A stretch of 64,000 nucleotides of DNA, taken from contig JBAIAA010000774.1 of NCBI GenBank assembly GCA_037893245.1, forward strand, positions 186,001-250,000, in the 5' to 3' direction. This DNA is from Crossaster papposus. Lineage: Eukaryota; Echinodermata; Asteroidea; Velatida; Solasteridae. Positions 39,501 through 51,390 of this stretch are shown here, one piece after another (the stretch's first letter is position 1; the number at the start of each line of letters is the position of its first letter). A model generated the notes under the pieces. It was not told the DNA's origin and ran no database searches. It was given only the letters and a program-made list of their open reading frames with translations. Position numbers and translations under genes: made by a program.

Positions 39501-42500
39501 GAGTGAATATAGGCCTAAAAAGGAGCATCTATAGTTAGCCCCTGAAATTGTTTTATGTTTGGCACAGCCCAGGCGATCAGACCTTGATTGGTATGGGAAA
39601 GTGTATTTGGAACATTTTGGACGGTGGTCTGTGCGGTGGGTTTGGCCAAGAGGTGGATGTTGGTCGGGGATTGGACGCAAGGGTGGTGTTTTCGTGGGGG
39701 TGTACATGTATACGATGGGAAAATGTACAGTAAACGCAACTGTATAGGCCTAAGAAGATTATATCAATTTATTTTCAGTTGTGGTTCCACTTGCAGGATT
39801 TGGTTGCTCTAGATGACTATAGTCTTGGCAGAGTGTAACAATGAGCAACAGAAGGTACAGGTCAGGCTCAAGCATAGTTTCTTGGCGGGGTCGGGCCTCG
39901 AGGTTTGCAAATATTACCTAGAAAACGGTGTCTGGGAAAGGCCTATAGTTGGCAAATGCCTTAACCCTTTAAAGATTTTGTACATGTTGCTAGTTTGTAT
40001 ATACAAATATCATTTACAGTGTACAAATCCCATATAATTATGTATCATTGGAAAGCTTAAAAATAGGGCTATAGTTTGGGAGAATATTTGGAACCCCAGC
40101 AGCTTTTAAGGGACTTATAAGTCAGATGTAGCGCGGGGCTGAGGTAAAATTATAATAAGGAATGTAACGCTTGGTTCACAAATAAATATGTGAAAGTGAT
40201 GCCTGTGAAAGTTATGCTCGGCTGGGATAACGTCTGATCTGCCAAATGATTAACCAAGTATCCGCGAAATCTATGGGGGTGTAGCCCGGCGGGTGAACCT
40301 ATGTTGTGGGAACGATTTGCTATTCACAAATTGTATGTGCATGTCAGACAAGCCAATTTTCGGGGTCTGGCGATTTATATCACATTGTGGTAAAATCCTT
40401 GGAAGAGTATGACTATATGTATACAATTTATGCTGTCTAATAAACGCCAGCATCGCAGCAATTGACAACTGAGCGTCACAATCGAAAAGGATTTTAGATC
40501 ATTCGTTTGAGTACGTTCTGCGCCTATGGACAATAGTTTTGTAATGCTTGGAGAAAACAAATGCAGGCCCCGCATACAGATGTTTTTGCTAAAAGGAGGT
40601 CTTCGGGAAAACTATTCATCTTCTATAACAAATAGTTATTTCGATTACCTATTTTCTGGCTGTTGAACCTTTGCTAGGCAAAATGTAGCGTGAGTTATAC
40701 CTTTACAAAAGTTGCCACCACGGTATGTTTGGGTCCAAAACCGGAAATGGATTTTCCAATTATCTTAATAAAAGGATTATATTGCGGCATAACACTTTTA
40801 TCAACTAAATTTTGTAAAGTACTAAAATGAGTTGGTTTTAGCCAAACAAATTGTAAACGAAGGTTACCGGTGATAAACATTTACATAAATAATGGGGGTA
40901 CGCCAGTGTGAACGAAGTAGTTCATTTTTTTTTATTAAAGGTTTAAGGTCAAGTGTTGATCATAAAAGCACTGTACATCAGGAACCCACGAGTGCAAAGA
41001 ATATAATGTATACATGTAAACTGTCGATAGAAAGCGCTCAGAATGTAACATGCGCGCGATGGCGCAGTGCCGTTGCAGAGGGGCGCGCCCTCTGAATTTG
41101 ATCTATTCTCTCTATAACCCAAGATTTTTGTACTTTCAATCGATCTGGTCAGCTGGAATGTCAATTGGTGGACTAGGCTTAGACTGAGCTCTAACTTTAC
41201 TATGAAGGCGGCAAGACAAGGTACTTTATAGTGGCGAGTCTGAGCCGCTATGGAGTGGTAGGGAAATCCCTGGCAACAGGGCGCTACATGTGCGAGGGGA
41301 AAACCCCGTTTACACGGCGGGAAACGTTTTTGCAATATGGGGTGTGTAGTTATGCGTTAGTTCGTTTTTGATTGAAATAGGGGACGTATAACATTAGAGG
41401 GCTATAGGGTACCCTATTTCGAAAAGGTCCTTGATTCCGATTCATAAGAAAAACCTAGGGCCTTCCGAATCATTTAAAGCACGAACAAAAGAGGGATAAT
41501 AGGAGGTCCATCAATTCGTTTCGTATATTACGTTATGAAGACTCTCGATGGGGGGTTCGTGGGCTGAGGAAAATCTCTCTGAACTAAAACTCAGAAAGTT
41601 CTGTCGACCTAAAAGGTTCATGTATACACGCGTTTGTTTAGGGTGTAAGTGGACGACACGAAGGTGAATTGGGGTTAGGGTTAGAATCGAGGACGTCCTC
41701 GATTGAGGTTCGTGTACAAAACCAACGAGAGCCGTTCGAAAAAGTTAGTGCAAACAAAGGAAATCATCGAGAGGAACAAAATAAAGTGTACATGTCAATA
41801 CCGCAAATGGAGGGCTTTTATGTAAGTACACACTCACATACTGAGGACACCTTGCAAACCGAGGGCGTCCTCGGTATGAAATATTGTGAAAAAAATGGCA
41901 CTTTCGTGGCCGTTTTTGACTGTTGGTTAAATATCAAAGCGTTTGGGAGGAGTCCTCGGTTCACGCATAAGACCTGACGTGGGGCAGTATGCACATTTTT
42001 TACCCCGTCAAATAAAACGCAAACAGTATTACCCTGAATGGCATAGCGCCCTCCGTTGGTTTCCATAAGTGGCGCGTGTGACAACGAAGTAAATACATAC
42101 ATGTCTCTAACTATAAACTAGTCTAGACATGTCTTAACTATTATAACATTGTTTTGGCCTGAGTGTAGTGAGGCATATTGTAGTTTATGCGAAGACTTGG
42201 TCATTTGCAGCTAGCTAGGTGTACCATGGAACTGGAATAAATTCGTGGATATATGGTAAGTAGAGCAATTGTATTTGGAAGCTTGCATGTTACTCGCTAT
42301 GAATGTAGCTCACTCTATGACATATATGACAATGCTAATTTACGTTGTAATGTAATTTGTAGTCATGGCCTCTCTCACTCTAGTCTTAGGATGATGTAGG
42401 AAGTGAATATGTCTAATTTCAGAATAATATAGAAGTTATAACCCAATTTAACTGCTTTATTTTGCCAACCCAAGCATGAGTTGTTGAGCACCGTGCGAAC

Positions 42501-42664
42501 AAGAAATAGTTAATTGTAGTTATTGTATAAATAATAAAAAAAATAAGTAGCCACAATTATTAATATTTACTTGTATTATCAGTTTAATGGTATATTGTTG
42601 TTGTATTGTTGTCTTGTTACAGCTAGCTAGTCTAGGTGTGGCTGACAGAACTACCATAACAAAC
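36531..42664. other. Six-kilobase region with no recognised gene
   Basis: Many short overlapping frames on both strands, none with recognisable motifs. A 56-bp segment at 37,729-37,784 recurs near 49.3 kb. Several TAGGCCTA palindromes occur. A frame at 36,686-36,952 is compositionally plausible but unrecognised. Nothing else is supported. Confidence 0.4.
37729..37784 (+). repeat. 56-bp segment shared with 49,253-49,308
   Basis: CTATTTGCATCGCGGCGACG through TTCACTTGGTAAATCT is identical at the two sites except for one base. Sequence outside it is unrelated at a glance. It is probably a fragment of a dispersed repeat. Confidence 0.8.
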
Positions 42665-45600
42665 ATGAAACGGAGTAGTCGTCTTGATGGAACCTTGACA
42701 AATCACCAGCATCATGAAGGGGAGAACGTAATCGCACTGTGGCCTCCAGATTCATCATGGTATCCTGCCGTAATAATCTCTTTCACCAAAGGTAAGTGCG
42801 GAGCCTCTGAAAGGACATATGACGAAAACAAATGGAATGCCCTCGTAATTTGTGGGTTCACGTTAACCTTGCGTCAAGACCGTGCTGTAAAACATATTTA
42901 CTTAACCGATTTCTAACAATTGCACAAAATGATTTTGAGCGCAGGAAATTATTTCAAGCGCCCAAAAAATAAAGTATTTCGAGCGCACAAAATTATTTCG
43001 AGCTCACGAAATTATTTTTTTCGAGCGCACGAAATCATTTCTTAGGCACGAAATGATTTCGAGCTCACAAAATAAGTCATTTCGTGGGCACGAAATGATT
43101 TCGTGGGCAAGAAATACAAAACTAAATTTATTTTGTCACGGTGATTACTATTCGTCATATGTCCCATTAGGGGTTCCGTAGGTAAGAAATGTAATCCATA
43201 ATTTAGAATCCCATTTGTCACACATAAATTAAGACAGCTTTATCATCATCATCCTTCGGCTGCGGAGCAGGCGACTACAATCTTTCTCCATTTACTGCGA
43301 TCTTGGGCAATAGTTGTGATTTGGTGTGGTTGTAGCATGCCGTCGCTATCTCCAAGCAAGCGTCGAATATATGTAAGGAATGATGTGCGTTGTCTATCTG
43401 GCCTCTTTTCCCCGTAAGGTGGTGTATAGAGGGCATATAATTTAGCAGGTTCATCGTCTGGCATGCGGAGAATGTGCCCAAGGAACTTGAGCTGCCGAGT
43501 TCTTACACGCTCAACAAGAGGGCTTGTGTTAGTCATAGCATATATAGATGCATTTGTGACATGGTCAATACGCTTAATGCTCAGCATAATGCGGTAGCAC
43601 GAGGTGGCAAAAGCGTTGAGTTTACTTTCCATGTCCCTGGAGATGACCCATGACTCGCATCCATAGAGGAGAACAGTGATGCAAGTTGTGTTGAACAACA
43701 TCATTTTGGTGGAAATTGGAAAAGAAGAGCTTCTCCAAAAGGCAGCCCAAGCCAGTGCCTTGCGTCGTTTAAGGTCGGTTGCACAGGATGCCACCATGGA
43801 TCCAAGATATTTAAAATCGGTCACATGCTTGATCGGGCTGCCGTGGACTTGCAGTGTGGGGGAAGGCTCACAATATGACGTGATGTACTCAGTCTTGGGT
43901 ACACTGATAATGAGACCGACACCTTCAGCTGCTAAGGCAGTGCTGGATAACTGTGCTTGGGCCCTTGGTAGGGAAGACTCCAGAAGGGCAATATCATCTG
44001 CAAAGTTAAGGTCATTTAGCAACTTTGCAGGATATCTCCTAGAACGACATGGGTGTGTTACGACTCCAGAATCCAAGCTAGTGGTGGCTTCCTTTAGGAG
44101 GAAGTCAACAACTATAACGAACACGAAAGGAGCAAGTACATCCCCTTGCAAAACTCCAGTGGATACGGGAAAAGGCTCAGAGATGTTTCCGCCCACCATA
44201 ACACCACTTTGAGAATTTACATACATGGCTTTGATGGCGCTGACCACTGGTTCGGGAATGCCATAGTGGCGTAGTATAGAAAACATGGCAGATCTGTTGA
44301 TGGAGTCAAATGCTTTCCTGAAGTCGATAAAGGATACCGTAAGAGGAAGTTGGTGGTCTTTAAAGCCCTCCATTATCCTTCGAAGGATGTGAATCTGTTG
44401 TGTACAACTGCGACCCGGACGGAAACCAGCTTGGTTGTTCCTTAGCATTGGATCAACAAAAGGGCGGATTCTGTTGAGCAAAATTTTATTGAAAACTTTT
44501 GCAGCTATTGACATGAGAGAGATCCCTCGGTAATTTGTCATGAGAGAGAGATCTCCTTTCTTGGGTACGGGAACGATAATATTCGTAGTCCACTGATGTG
44601 GTGGAGACAAGGTCGTATACACCTCAACACAGAAACCATGAATGACATCTATCATCTGATCACCACCACTCTGCAGAGCTTCCGCTGTTATTGCACAGTC
44701 AAGACCCGCTGCCTTGTTGGTTTTTAAGGATTTAATGGCCTTGACTGTCTCATACCGTGAAGGAGAGTCAGTGAAGATGGAGAGTCACTGACAGCAGGGG
44801 GAGGTAGTTCAGGTGACTGACCATTTTCATTGTTGAGTAAGGTGCTGAAGTATTTACTCCACTCTGAAAGCAGCTCTGAGTCGCTAACGGGGATTGATCC
44901 ATCTCTCATCTTGACTTTGACACTCCTCCTTTTGTCTTTCCCAGAGAGATTATGGATAATTTTCCAGGTAGTGGAGTAGTCTCCTATTTCATCAGCTACC
45001 TTAAGATTATCTATCTGTTTGTTGAGATCGGTGATTTCATCTCTCTTGTAAGATTCGTTAAGACAGGAATTTAGTTTCCTCCAATTCTCCCTGGATTGGC
45101 GTGATCTTGATATTAAGTACCTCTTTTTGGCATAATCCCTTTCATCTTTAAGTTTCATGGTCTTCTCAGACACCCAGCTTGGCATCCCACAAGGTCTGCA
45201 TCTCCCAACCACCCTCTCAACCACTTCCTTTACGGCGGTTTCAAAGTTGTCATACCGATCGGTAATCGTTGAGGTAGTGTCATTTTGAAGTATTTCGAAC
45301 CTATTGGATAGCTCGAGCTGAAACTTCTCCTTGATGGTAGGATCATGAAGCCTTTTCCAGTTAAACTTGGGTCGTCGGGATGGCTTACCCTTGCTGGTTC
45401 TGAGACTGGTTACTAGAGTGATACTGACAATGCGATGGTCAGAATCTAGTTCCACAGAGTTGTATGCACGGCAATTATGTAGAGAGTTTACCCACTTGCT
45501 ATTTATCAAGATGTGATCCAGCTGATGGAGGGAGCCGGAGTGATGAGCCCATGTCCAGAGCCTAGATCTAGGTTGGGGGAATCTCATTTGGACAGGGCGC

Positions 45601-48600
45601 AGGTTGTTTTCTTCACACATAGTGATAAGACGCTCACCATTGTCATTGGTGGTCTCATAAAAGCAGTGCCGTCCTACAACTGTCGGAAGGTGGGAGTGAC
45701 TGTCTAGACCAACTCTAGCATTGAAATCGCCTAGGACTAGGTGGATGTTGTGCCTCTTGACATGGTCTAGGTGATCAGTCATGGATGTTTAAAATGAATC
45801 CTTTTCAGTGATGGAGGAGCTCTCTGTAGGGGCATATACAGTTGTGATAGTTAGCTGAGGGTTTCCATAGAATGTAGCAGTCAGAATTCTGTCGGAGATG
45901 ACTTCAACACCCTGCAAACATTTGTAGATGTGTTTAGACATAAGTATACCAACGCCCCCCAGTCTCCTATTAGAAGCTGAATTGTAGACAAGTACCCAGT
46001 GCTTGTCATCAGACCATAACTCGTCAGTGGTGTTTGAAGTAATTAGTCGATGCTCTTGTATGCCAACTATGTCAATTCCAGCATCGTTACAACCCGTACA
46101 TAGTTGATGAGATTTTCCTTGTCTAAAAAGGGTGCGAACGTTGTATGTGAACACAACGAGGGGTTTGAAGGTAGGCAGACGGCACTTATCAGGACCAACA
46201 GTCCGGGCTGACTTTCCGGTTTCCCGCTGGTCCGTCATGGAGTCATTGACAGACAACCGCCCAGCTGCCTTCGGTGCAGTAATACGGTTCTTTCTTGTAG
46301 TTTTCGTAATCAGGGTTCTAGCCAGACTTATTTTAGTCCGGGTCTGGCAGACTGAACGGGTGATTGACCCTGAACAGCCGGCGTCCGGACGCAACAGCGG
46401 CCGAAGTCTACGAAATATAATGTAGTTCGCCCCTGGCCCGGAACACGTAGATGCGGTGATAAGACCTAAAGTGACGTGTTCAACACTTTGGTGGGCTGTC
46501 AGCCAAGACTACGAGCCCCACCTGCCCGAGTTTGGAATCAGAGTATCACTCTCCTAGGTAGGCAACCTCCCATGGCTGACGAGACCCACCTTCCCGGAGC
46601 AGTCTGGTTTTAAGGCGCCAGAGATCCGCCTACACACCCCTGCCCTCAGTTAGTAACAGGGGTCGGCACGTGAAGCCGGACAGAAGGAGTTTGAATAGGA
46701 GAGGCTATTTGAGACGCAGACCATTTGGGACATTTCATGGATATGGGGAGGCTCAATTCCCCATACCGCCCCAGTCATTCCTTTTGACCCCCTTACATCC
46801 CCCATGACATGTACCACATGTAAATAAACAATGCCATTTTTCCTAAACTTGCTTCCTCCCCCCCCCCCCCTTCAGAACCAAAAATATATATGATCTGTAA
46901 ACAACAAATACTTTTCCCCATTCCTCTCCCACTACTCCCAATTGCATGTAATCCTTTTAAAGTTGAATTTGTGGCTTTCTTATCAGGAAAGTACTGCGTC
47001 CGGTACACTGATGGTGTGACACGCTGCCTATTTGAGCACCAGGTGAGAAAATTACCATAGAATGCATTAATTAACAACAGACAGGTTAGGAAGAATACAA
47101 ATGAAATGCGTAATTCTTCCAAATAGGCACTTGGGGAGACAAATTAGCGTAAGTTTTTAGGTAATAAGGAGACAGTGGCACTTAGGGAGACATTTCAGTG
47201 TCTCCCTAAGTGTCTACCTACCCTAAAAAACGATATTTGGGAGTTATTTTTGTCTTAGAACGACAGATTTTGGTCTAAATAGCAAATTTTGAAGATCTTA
47301 GACAAAAGGGTTAGGGTAAACAAGTTAGGACTGTTTTAAGTTTGTGTACATCTCTATGGGATTGTCTCCCCAAGTACCTATTTGGAGGTATAATAATAAT
47401 AATTACCATTATTATTATTATTAATATGAACAACGCCTGTATTGTACGCTGACTACAAGTATTTAATTAGTGAACTGCTCAGTCTTAGAAGTCATATAAT
47501 GAATGCACATGACACCAATTCTCATTTGAATTACATATCTTTTTATGAAGAGGATAACTACCGGTATGTCGTCAGTTAAGTTGCACATCAAGGGCGAATG
47601 TGGGTGGGGTGGTTGCTTGTGATGGTGTTAAAATGGATAGTATATTTTAGAGATAACCCAAATAAATTGTTATTTGTTTAAAATTAAATGTGATTTTGAT
47701 TTGATTTCTATGCCAGGTGGCCCATCCGCTGTTCTCGAGTCCGCACTTAAATGGTTCAGACAGTCCACAAAGCAGTTCCAGTTGGGATGATGGCCCACAG
47801 GCTGATTCTGGTACAGGACCTGCCGTTTGTCCTCCTCCATATGAAGCCTCAAGTGCCGAGTCACAGCGATCATCAACCGAGGCTACTGAGACCTGTCACA
47901 TAACAGTCATGGAGACCAGCAATGAAAGTGGGCACAGGAAATGGGACAAGAAACACTTCTGCTTTTACTGTGAAGTACCTCAATCTAAGTTGCCCCGTCA
48001 TCTCCAGTCATGTCACAAAGAAGAGAGCGAAGTTGTAGAGATTGCGTCTGAGACCAACCCAAGTGCCCGTAAGATACTTCTGTGGAAAATCCGCAATGTT
48101 GGTAATCATAGGCACAATTGCCAAGTCCTTCGGGAAGGCCGGGGTGCACTTATTGTAGGATATAGGCCTAATCATAAGGTAGCTCCACATGCATACGGAC
48201 CGTGCATATATTGTTATGGCTATTATGTGCGAAGTGATCTCTGGCGTCACCAGTGCCCACTGAAACCTGCGCTCCCTGCACACTCGCATGGTAGCAGTAC
48301 CACGACTCCTCTGCGTAGACGTGTTGCTCACAAGAGTGATTTGTTAAAGCCTCCACCTGTCGGTGTGTCTTTCCAGTTGAACCAGGTTCTTATTCCGATG
48401 AAGAGAGATGAGGTGACTCTGCTGGCCAAGAATGACACTTTGATTGTGGAAGTAGCCAAGCGGGAATACGCGAAACTCGGGCACGATGTAGATCAACATG
48501 GCTACATCCGAAACAAGATACGAGAATTGGGTCGTCTTGTCATACAACTCCGCAAGAATACACACCAGCCAAATGCATCACTTGAATTATTTGTGCACCC

Positions 48601-48865
48601 CCACTACGTGAATGATATCATCAAGGCTGTTCATGGTCTAGCTGGCTTTAATGAAGACAAGCAGTTGTATGATGTTCCGTCTCTAGCTTTAAAGATTGGA
48701 CATTCCATCAAGAAGTGTGCACTCATACTTAAAGGAAATGCTCTAGAGTCTGGCCAAAAGCAAAAAGCGCAACACGCTGAAGAATTTCTGCAGTTGTGCG
48801 AACTGTTGGCAAGATGGGTCGAACTGTTCCTGTGCTTCTCAGCAATGAGGTGGTGGCGTGGTTGA
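42665..48865 (+). CDS. Tudor-like and zinc-finger protein gene (three exons seen; probably truncated)
   Basis: Exons 42,665-42,791, 46,987-47,042 and 47,717-48,865 join in consistent phases (1, then 0) at GT-AG sites. The first two exons together form a Tudor-like motif (VIALWPPDSSWYPAVIISF then YCVRYTDGVTRCLFEH), suggesting binding of methylated peptides. The long exon has two CxxC...H zinc-finger-like segments (CFYCEVPQSKLPRHLQSCH and CIYCYGYY...LWRHQC). A helical region with IRNKIRELGRLVIQLRK and SLALKIGHSIKKCA follows. This resembles uncharacterised metazoan proteins that normally continue into a recombinase-like C-terminus. The frame stops at 48,863, while NEVVAWLSALIAKRNEAGV follows in another frame to 49,033. 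An upstream exon is possible. Intron 1 holds a LINE. Confidence 0.65.
42925..43115. repeat. Minisatellite of about 20 bp (CACGAAAT...ATTTCG)
   Basis: Variants of GAGCGCACGAAATTATTTC and GGGCACGAAATGATTTC repeat about nine times with changes. The units are partly palindromic (ATTTCG/CGAAAT). It lies in intron 1 of the Tudor-like gene. Confidence 0.8.
43236..46700 (-). mobile_element. RTE-like LINE, minus strand, in an intron
   Basis: Endonuclease and reverse transcriptase are encoded leftward. The 3' end finishes in a GAT microsatellite (43,236-43,250 on the minus strand), and about 300 bp of 5' untranslated sequence reaches roughly 46,700. The coding region carries one nonsense codon and at least one frame change. 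Clade assignment (RTE-like) is from the style of the motifs only. Confidence 0.85.
43249..46394 (-). pseudogene. RTE-like LINE polyprotein: endonuclease and reverse transcriptase, broken
   Basis: The N-terminal part (46,394 to 45,789) has TYNVRTLFRQGK and IVGIQEHRL of an APE endonuclease, then an in-frame TAA at 45,789-45,791. The same frame resumes (45,782 to 44,724) with LGDFNARVG and DSDHRIVSI. Near 44,760 the frame changes. The last block (44,655 to 43,249) is the reverse transcriptase with NYRGISLMSIAAKV, GFRPGRSCTQQ, FIDFRKAFDSINR, GVLQGDVLAPF and the catalytic FADDIALL, ending KWRKIVVACSAAEG. Two breaks make this copy inactive. It is antisense to the gene whose intron it occupies. Confidence 0.9.
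47117..47388. mobile_element. Small inverted-repeat element in intron 2
   Basis: CCAAATAGGCACTTGGGGAG at the left is matched by the complement of CTCCCCAAGTACCTATTTGG at the right. An inner hairpin uses CACTTAGGGAGACA and TGTCTCCCTAAGTG. About 270 bp, no coding capacity. Confidence 0.75.
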
Positions 48866-49035
48866 GTGCTCTGATTGCAAAGAGAAATGAAGCTGGAGTC
48901 GCCCACGGTCCTGCATTTCTGCAGGCACTCGGAGGCCACAAAAAAACTCTTATTTTTAAGAGGAAACGTGGTTGCATCCTAGGACACCGATCGAGGGTGC
49001 ACTCCCTGTTCCCCGTGGTTAGTTATTATTATTAA

Positions 49036-51390
49036 TACCGTTAATACTATTAATTATGGGCTTAAGTCGGGCGGGAGGGAGGGCAAGCGAGGTTTGAATG
49101 CTTAGACCGAGAAGAAAGGCATTGAATGCAATGCCCGCTTTTATAAGCTAAGAGCATTGGGGCGTAACGAAAACGTTATGTAACGGCTCTATTGAGCCCA
49201 CCTGTCGTTCGATACCGAAAAGAAATGGCATATCTCTATACAAATATGGCAGCTATTTGCATCGCGGCGACGTTGCGGGCGGAGGATCTACATTCACTTG
49301 GTAAATCTGGTCACTACAAGAGAGGACGGTAAGGCGAAGAAGCCTTTGGTTTGTTTGCTCCAAGGACAGGTAAAGTCTCAAACATCTTTCCCATCCACCC
49401 GCCCGATAGAAGGTCCAGCTGTTCGGATTCTAGTCACTACGGTCGAATCTTTCCACCCATTTATAAGATCAAATGTGGACTCTGGAGTCCGAACAAAGCA
49501 GCGATGCAAATACTTTACAAGTCTCTGGGCTGCCGGTCTATAGCTCCGCTTATCCACTAAGAACGCGCACCGCGTGCAGAAGATCTGAATTCCCCTTCGG
49601 ACACGCATGCGCAACCGACAAGTGGACAGCGCAAAACGCACCGCGCAAAACGCACCCCGCAAACGGACATATTGATTTCCCACCGCTGGGTCTATATATT
49701 TTTTTTTTGCCAAACTCTTTGTCTAAAATACTAAATAAAAAGTAAATATCAATGAATTTTGTCAATATTGATAGTTTAGTGAAAATTGTTATCACGACTT
49801 CCATGCGTTATGGCGACCAGTATATTATAGTGGCGCGAAAAACAAATCGGAAATTGTATATTAATTCTGGGCGAAAGAGATACTTTAATACATACTTTTT
49901 GACTGCCTATTATATTGGCTCGGGTGATTGACAGAGCCTTATGAAGACATTTGCTGTGTGGCATTGTCATTGGTGGCTATTTTATATGTATTTATTTCTT
50001 AATTTAAATATTAAGATTGACACCAGTATCTGTAATTTAGTCGTACTATACAGAAATCACTAACAACCCACCTAGTCAGAGACGAATTAATTAAAATTGC
50101 CATCTCTTCTAAATAAAAGAACAGAGAACAATCGAAGCCATTGTCCAAGACAAATTTTCTTCAACCTCACTACATTTGAGTGTCCGATGTTTGAGTTACC
50201 AACAGAATGAAAAACGAAACCCCTTAAAAAAACCGCCGGGCTGGTCGGACGTTACTCGACGGCGCTAATGATAGAGGGAGAACGTGCGTTTATCGTCGAT
50301 TATAAAGCATTTTGAATTAAGACTAAATAATTGATAGGCGTTGGATACAGCCGACTTCATTAATCTTATGGGGCCCATAAAAACAAAGAGCATATCCAGA
50401 TTGACACGAAATGTGTCAAACATGTTAAACAAACTTCCCTTTTGCCGCCATTTTGAAAACGTAGATTTTAAAATATCGTTCCACTTCGACTGGCGCCAAC
50501 TCAAAACGTAGGCGAACGTTCGCGCAAACACTGTTCGCGCAAACAGTTCGCGTAAGTGGAACACACCCCAGGCGTGCTTCGCACACTCAAATGACGTCAC
50601 GACTTTAGGGTCATTGAATAAAATGGTAGAGTACATGTATATGTACGTACATACTTGAATATTTCTGCACGTTGCAGTTCGACTAAAAAAAAGATGCCAA
50701 AAATTCTCAAAAATTGGAGGTAAGATTAAGCATTAAATTAATCCAGATAGTAAGAGCTGAGAGATTATAAAATGCATCCGGTGTAATTGCGACTGCACAA
50801 TTCCTCGGACGGAATGCGCACGGCAAAGCAAGATTTTAAACTAATTTTATCGTGTACCGATGTGTCACCCTATAATGTATAGCGCAGCCTAGCCCAGGTT
50901 GGACGACGTTCTTCATTGCATTACGACTGACGTCCAGGGTATCAATGTCTCCTGCCATAGCGAAACATTTTACAACAACATTTTTTTCATAGTTTTACCT
51001 GATGAAGGAAGCCAAAATCTCGCTTATGTCTTCCTTGTGTTTGGAACTACAGATCGTGAAGGGTTATTACAAGTTAATGTGTCTTTAGGCAACTTATTTA
51101 CACAAAATTAATTGCAAATCTACGTAAACATGACTTCCTACGTGCGCGTGAAGCCTAGCCATTCTTACGCACGTACGTACGCGTTCGCGTGCGCATGCGT
51201 GAAATACTTAGCAACGGTGTCGCTTCTACGCATGCGCGGTGGCTGTGTGGCGTGTACGTTTCACTTCAAGCGTCGAGTCACGTACACACAGCTAGCAGTG
51301 CAGTGAAGTTCGGCCAGGCAATTTAACTGTTTTGTTTACTGAATATCCTCAATTTCCGAATTTATACGTCGCAGACTTAGCTTTATTGAG
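49036..51390. other. No gene recognised
   Basis: Contains the second copy of a 56-bp repeat (49,253-49,308), CGCAAAACGCACC repeats near 49,630-49,665, a cluster of GTTCGCGCAAACA words at 50,515-50,550, and a CpG-rich palindromic stretch at 51,140-51,240 (ACGCACGTACGTACGCG). A 123-residue minus-strand frame at 50,265-50,636 overlaps the repeats and is not supported. Confidence 0.4.
49253..49308 (+). repeat. 56-bp segment shared with 37,729-37,784
   Basis: Same length and sequence as the first copy apart from one base, in the same orientation. Confidence 0.8.

Noticed and set aside
39498-39812. Cluster of overlapping 60-75 residue frames
   Set aside because: Five frames on both strands over the same 300 bp with no motif is the pattern of chance open frames.
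43676-44212. 178-residue plus-strand frame
   Set aside because: It is the antisense shadow of the LINE reverse transcriptase on the minus strand.
50265-50636. 123-residue minus-strand frame
   Set aside because: It overlaps repeated GTTCGCGCAAACA words and shows no domain.
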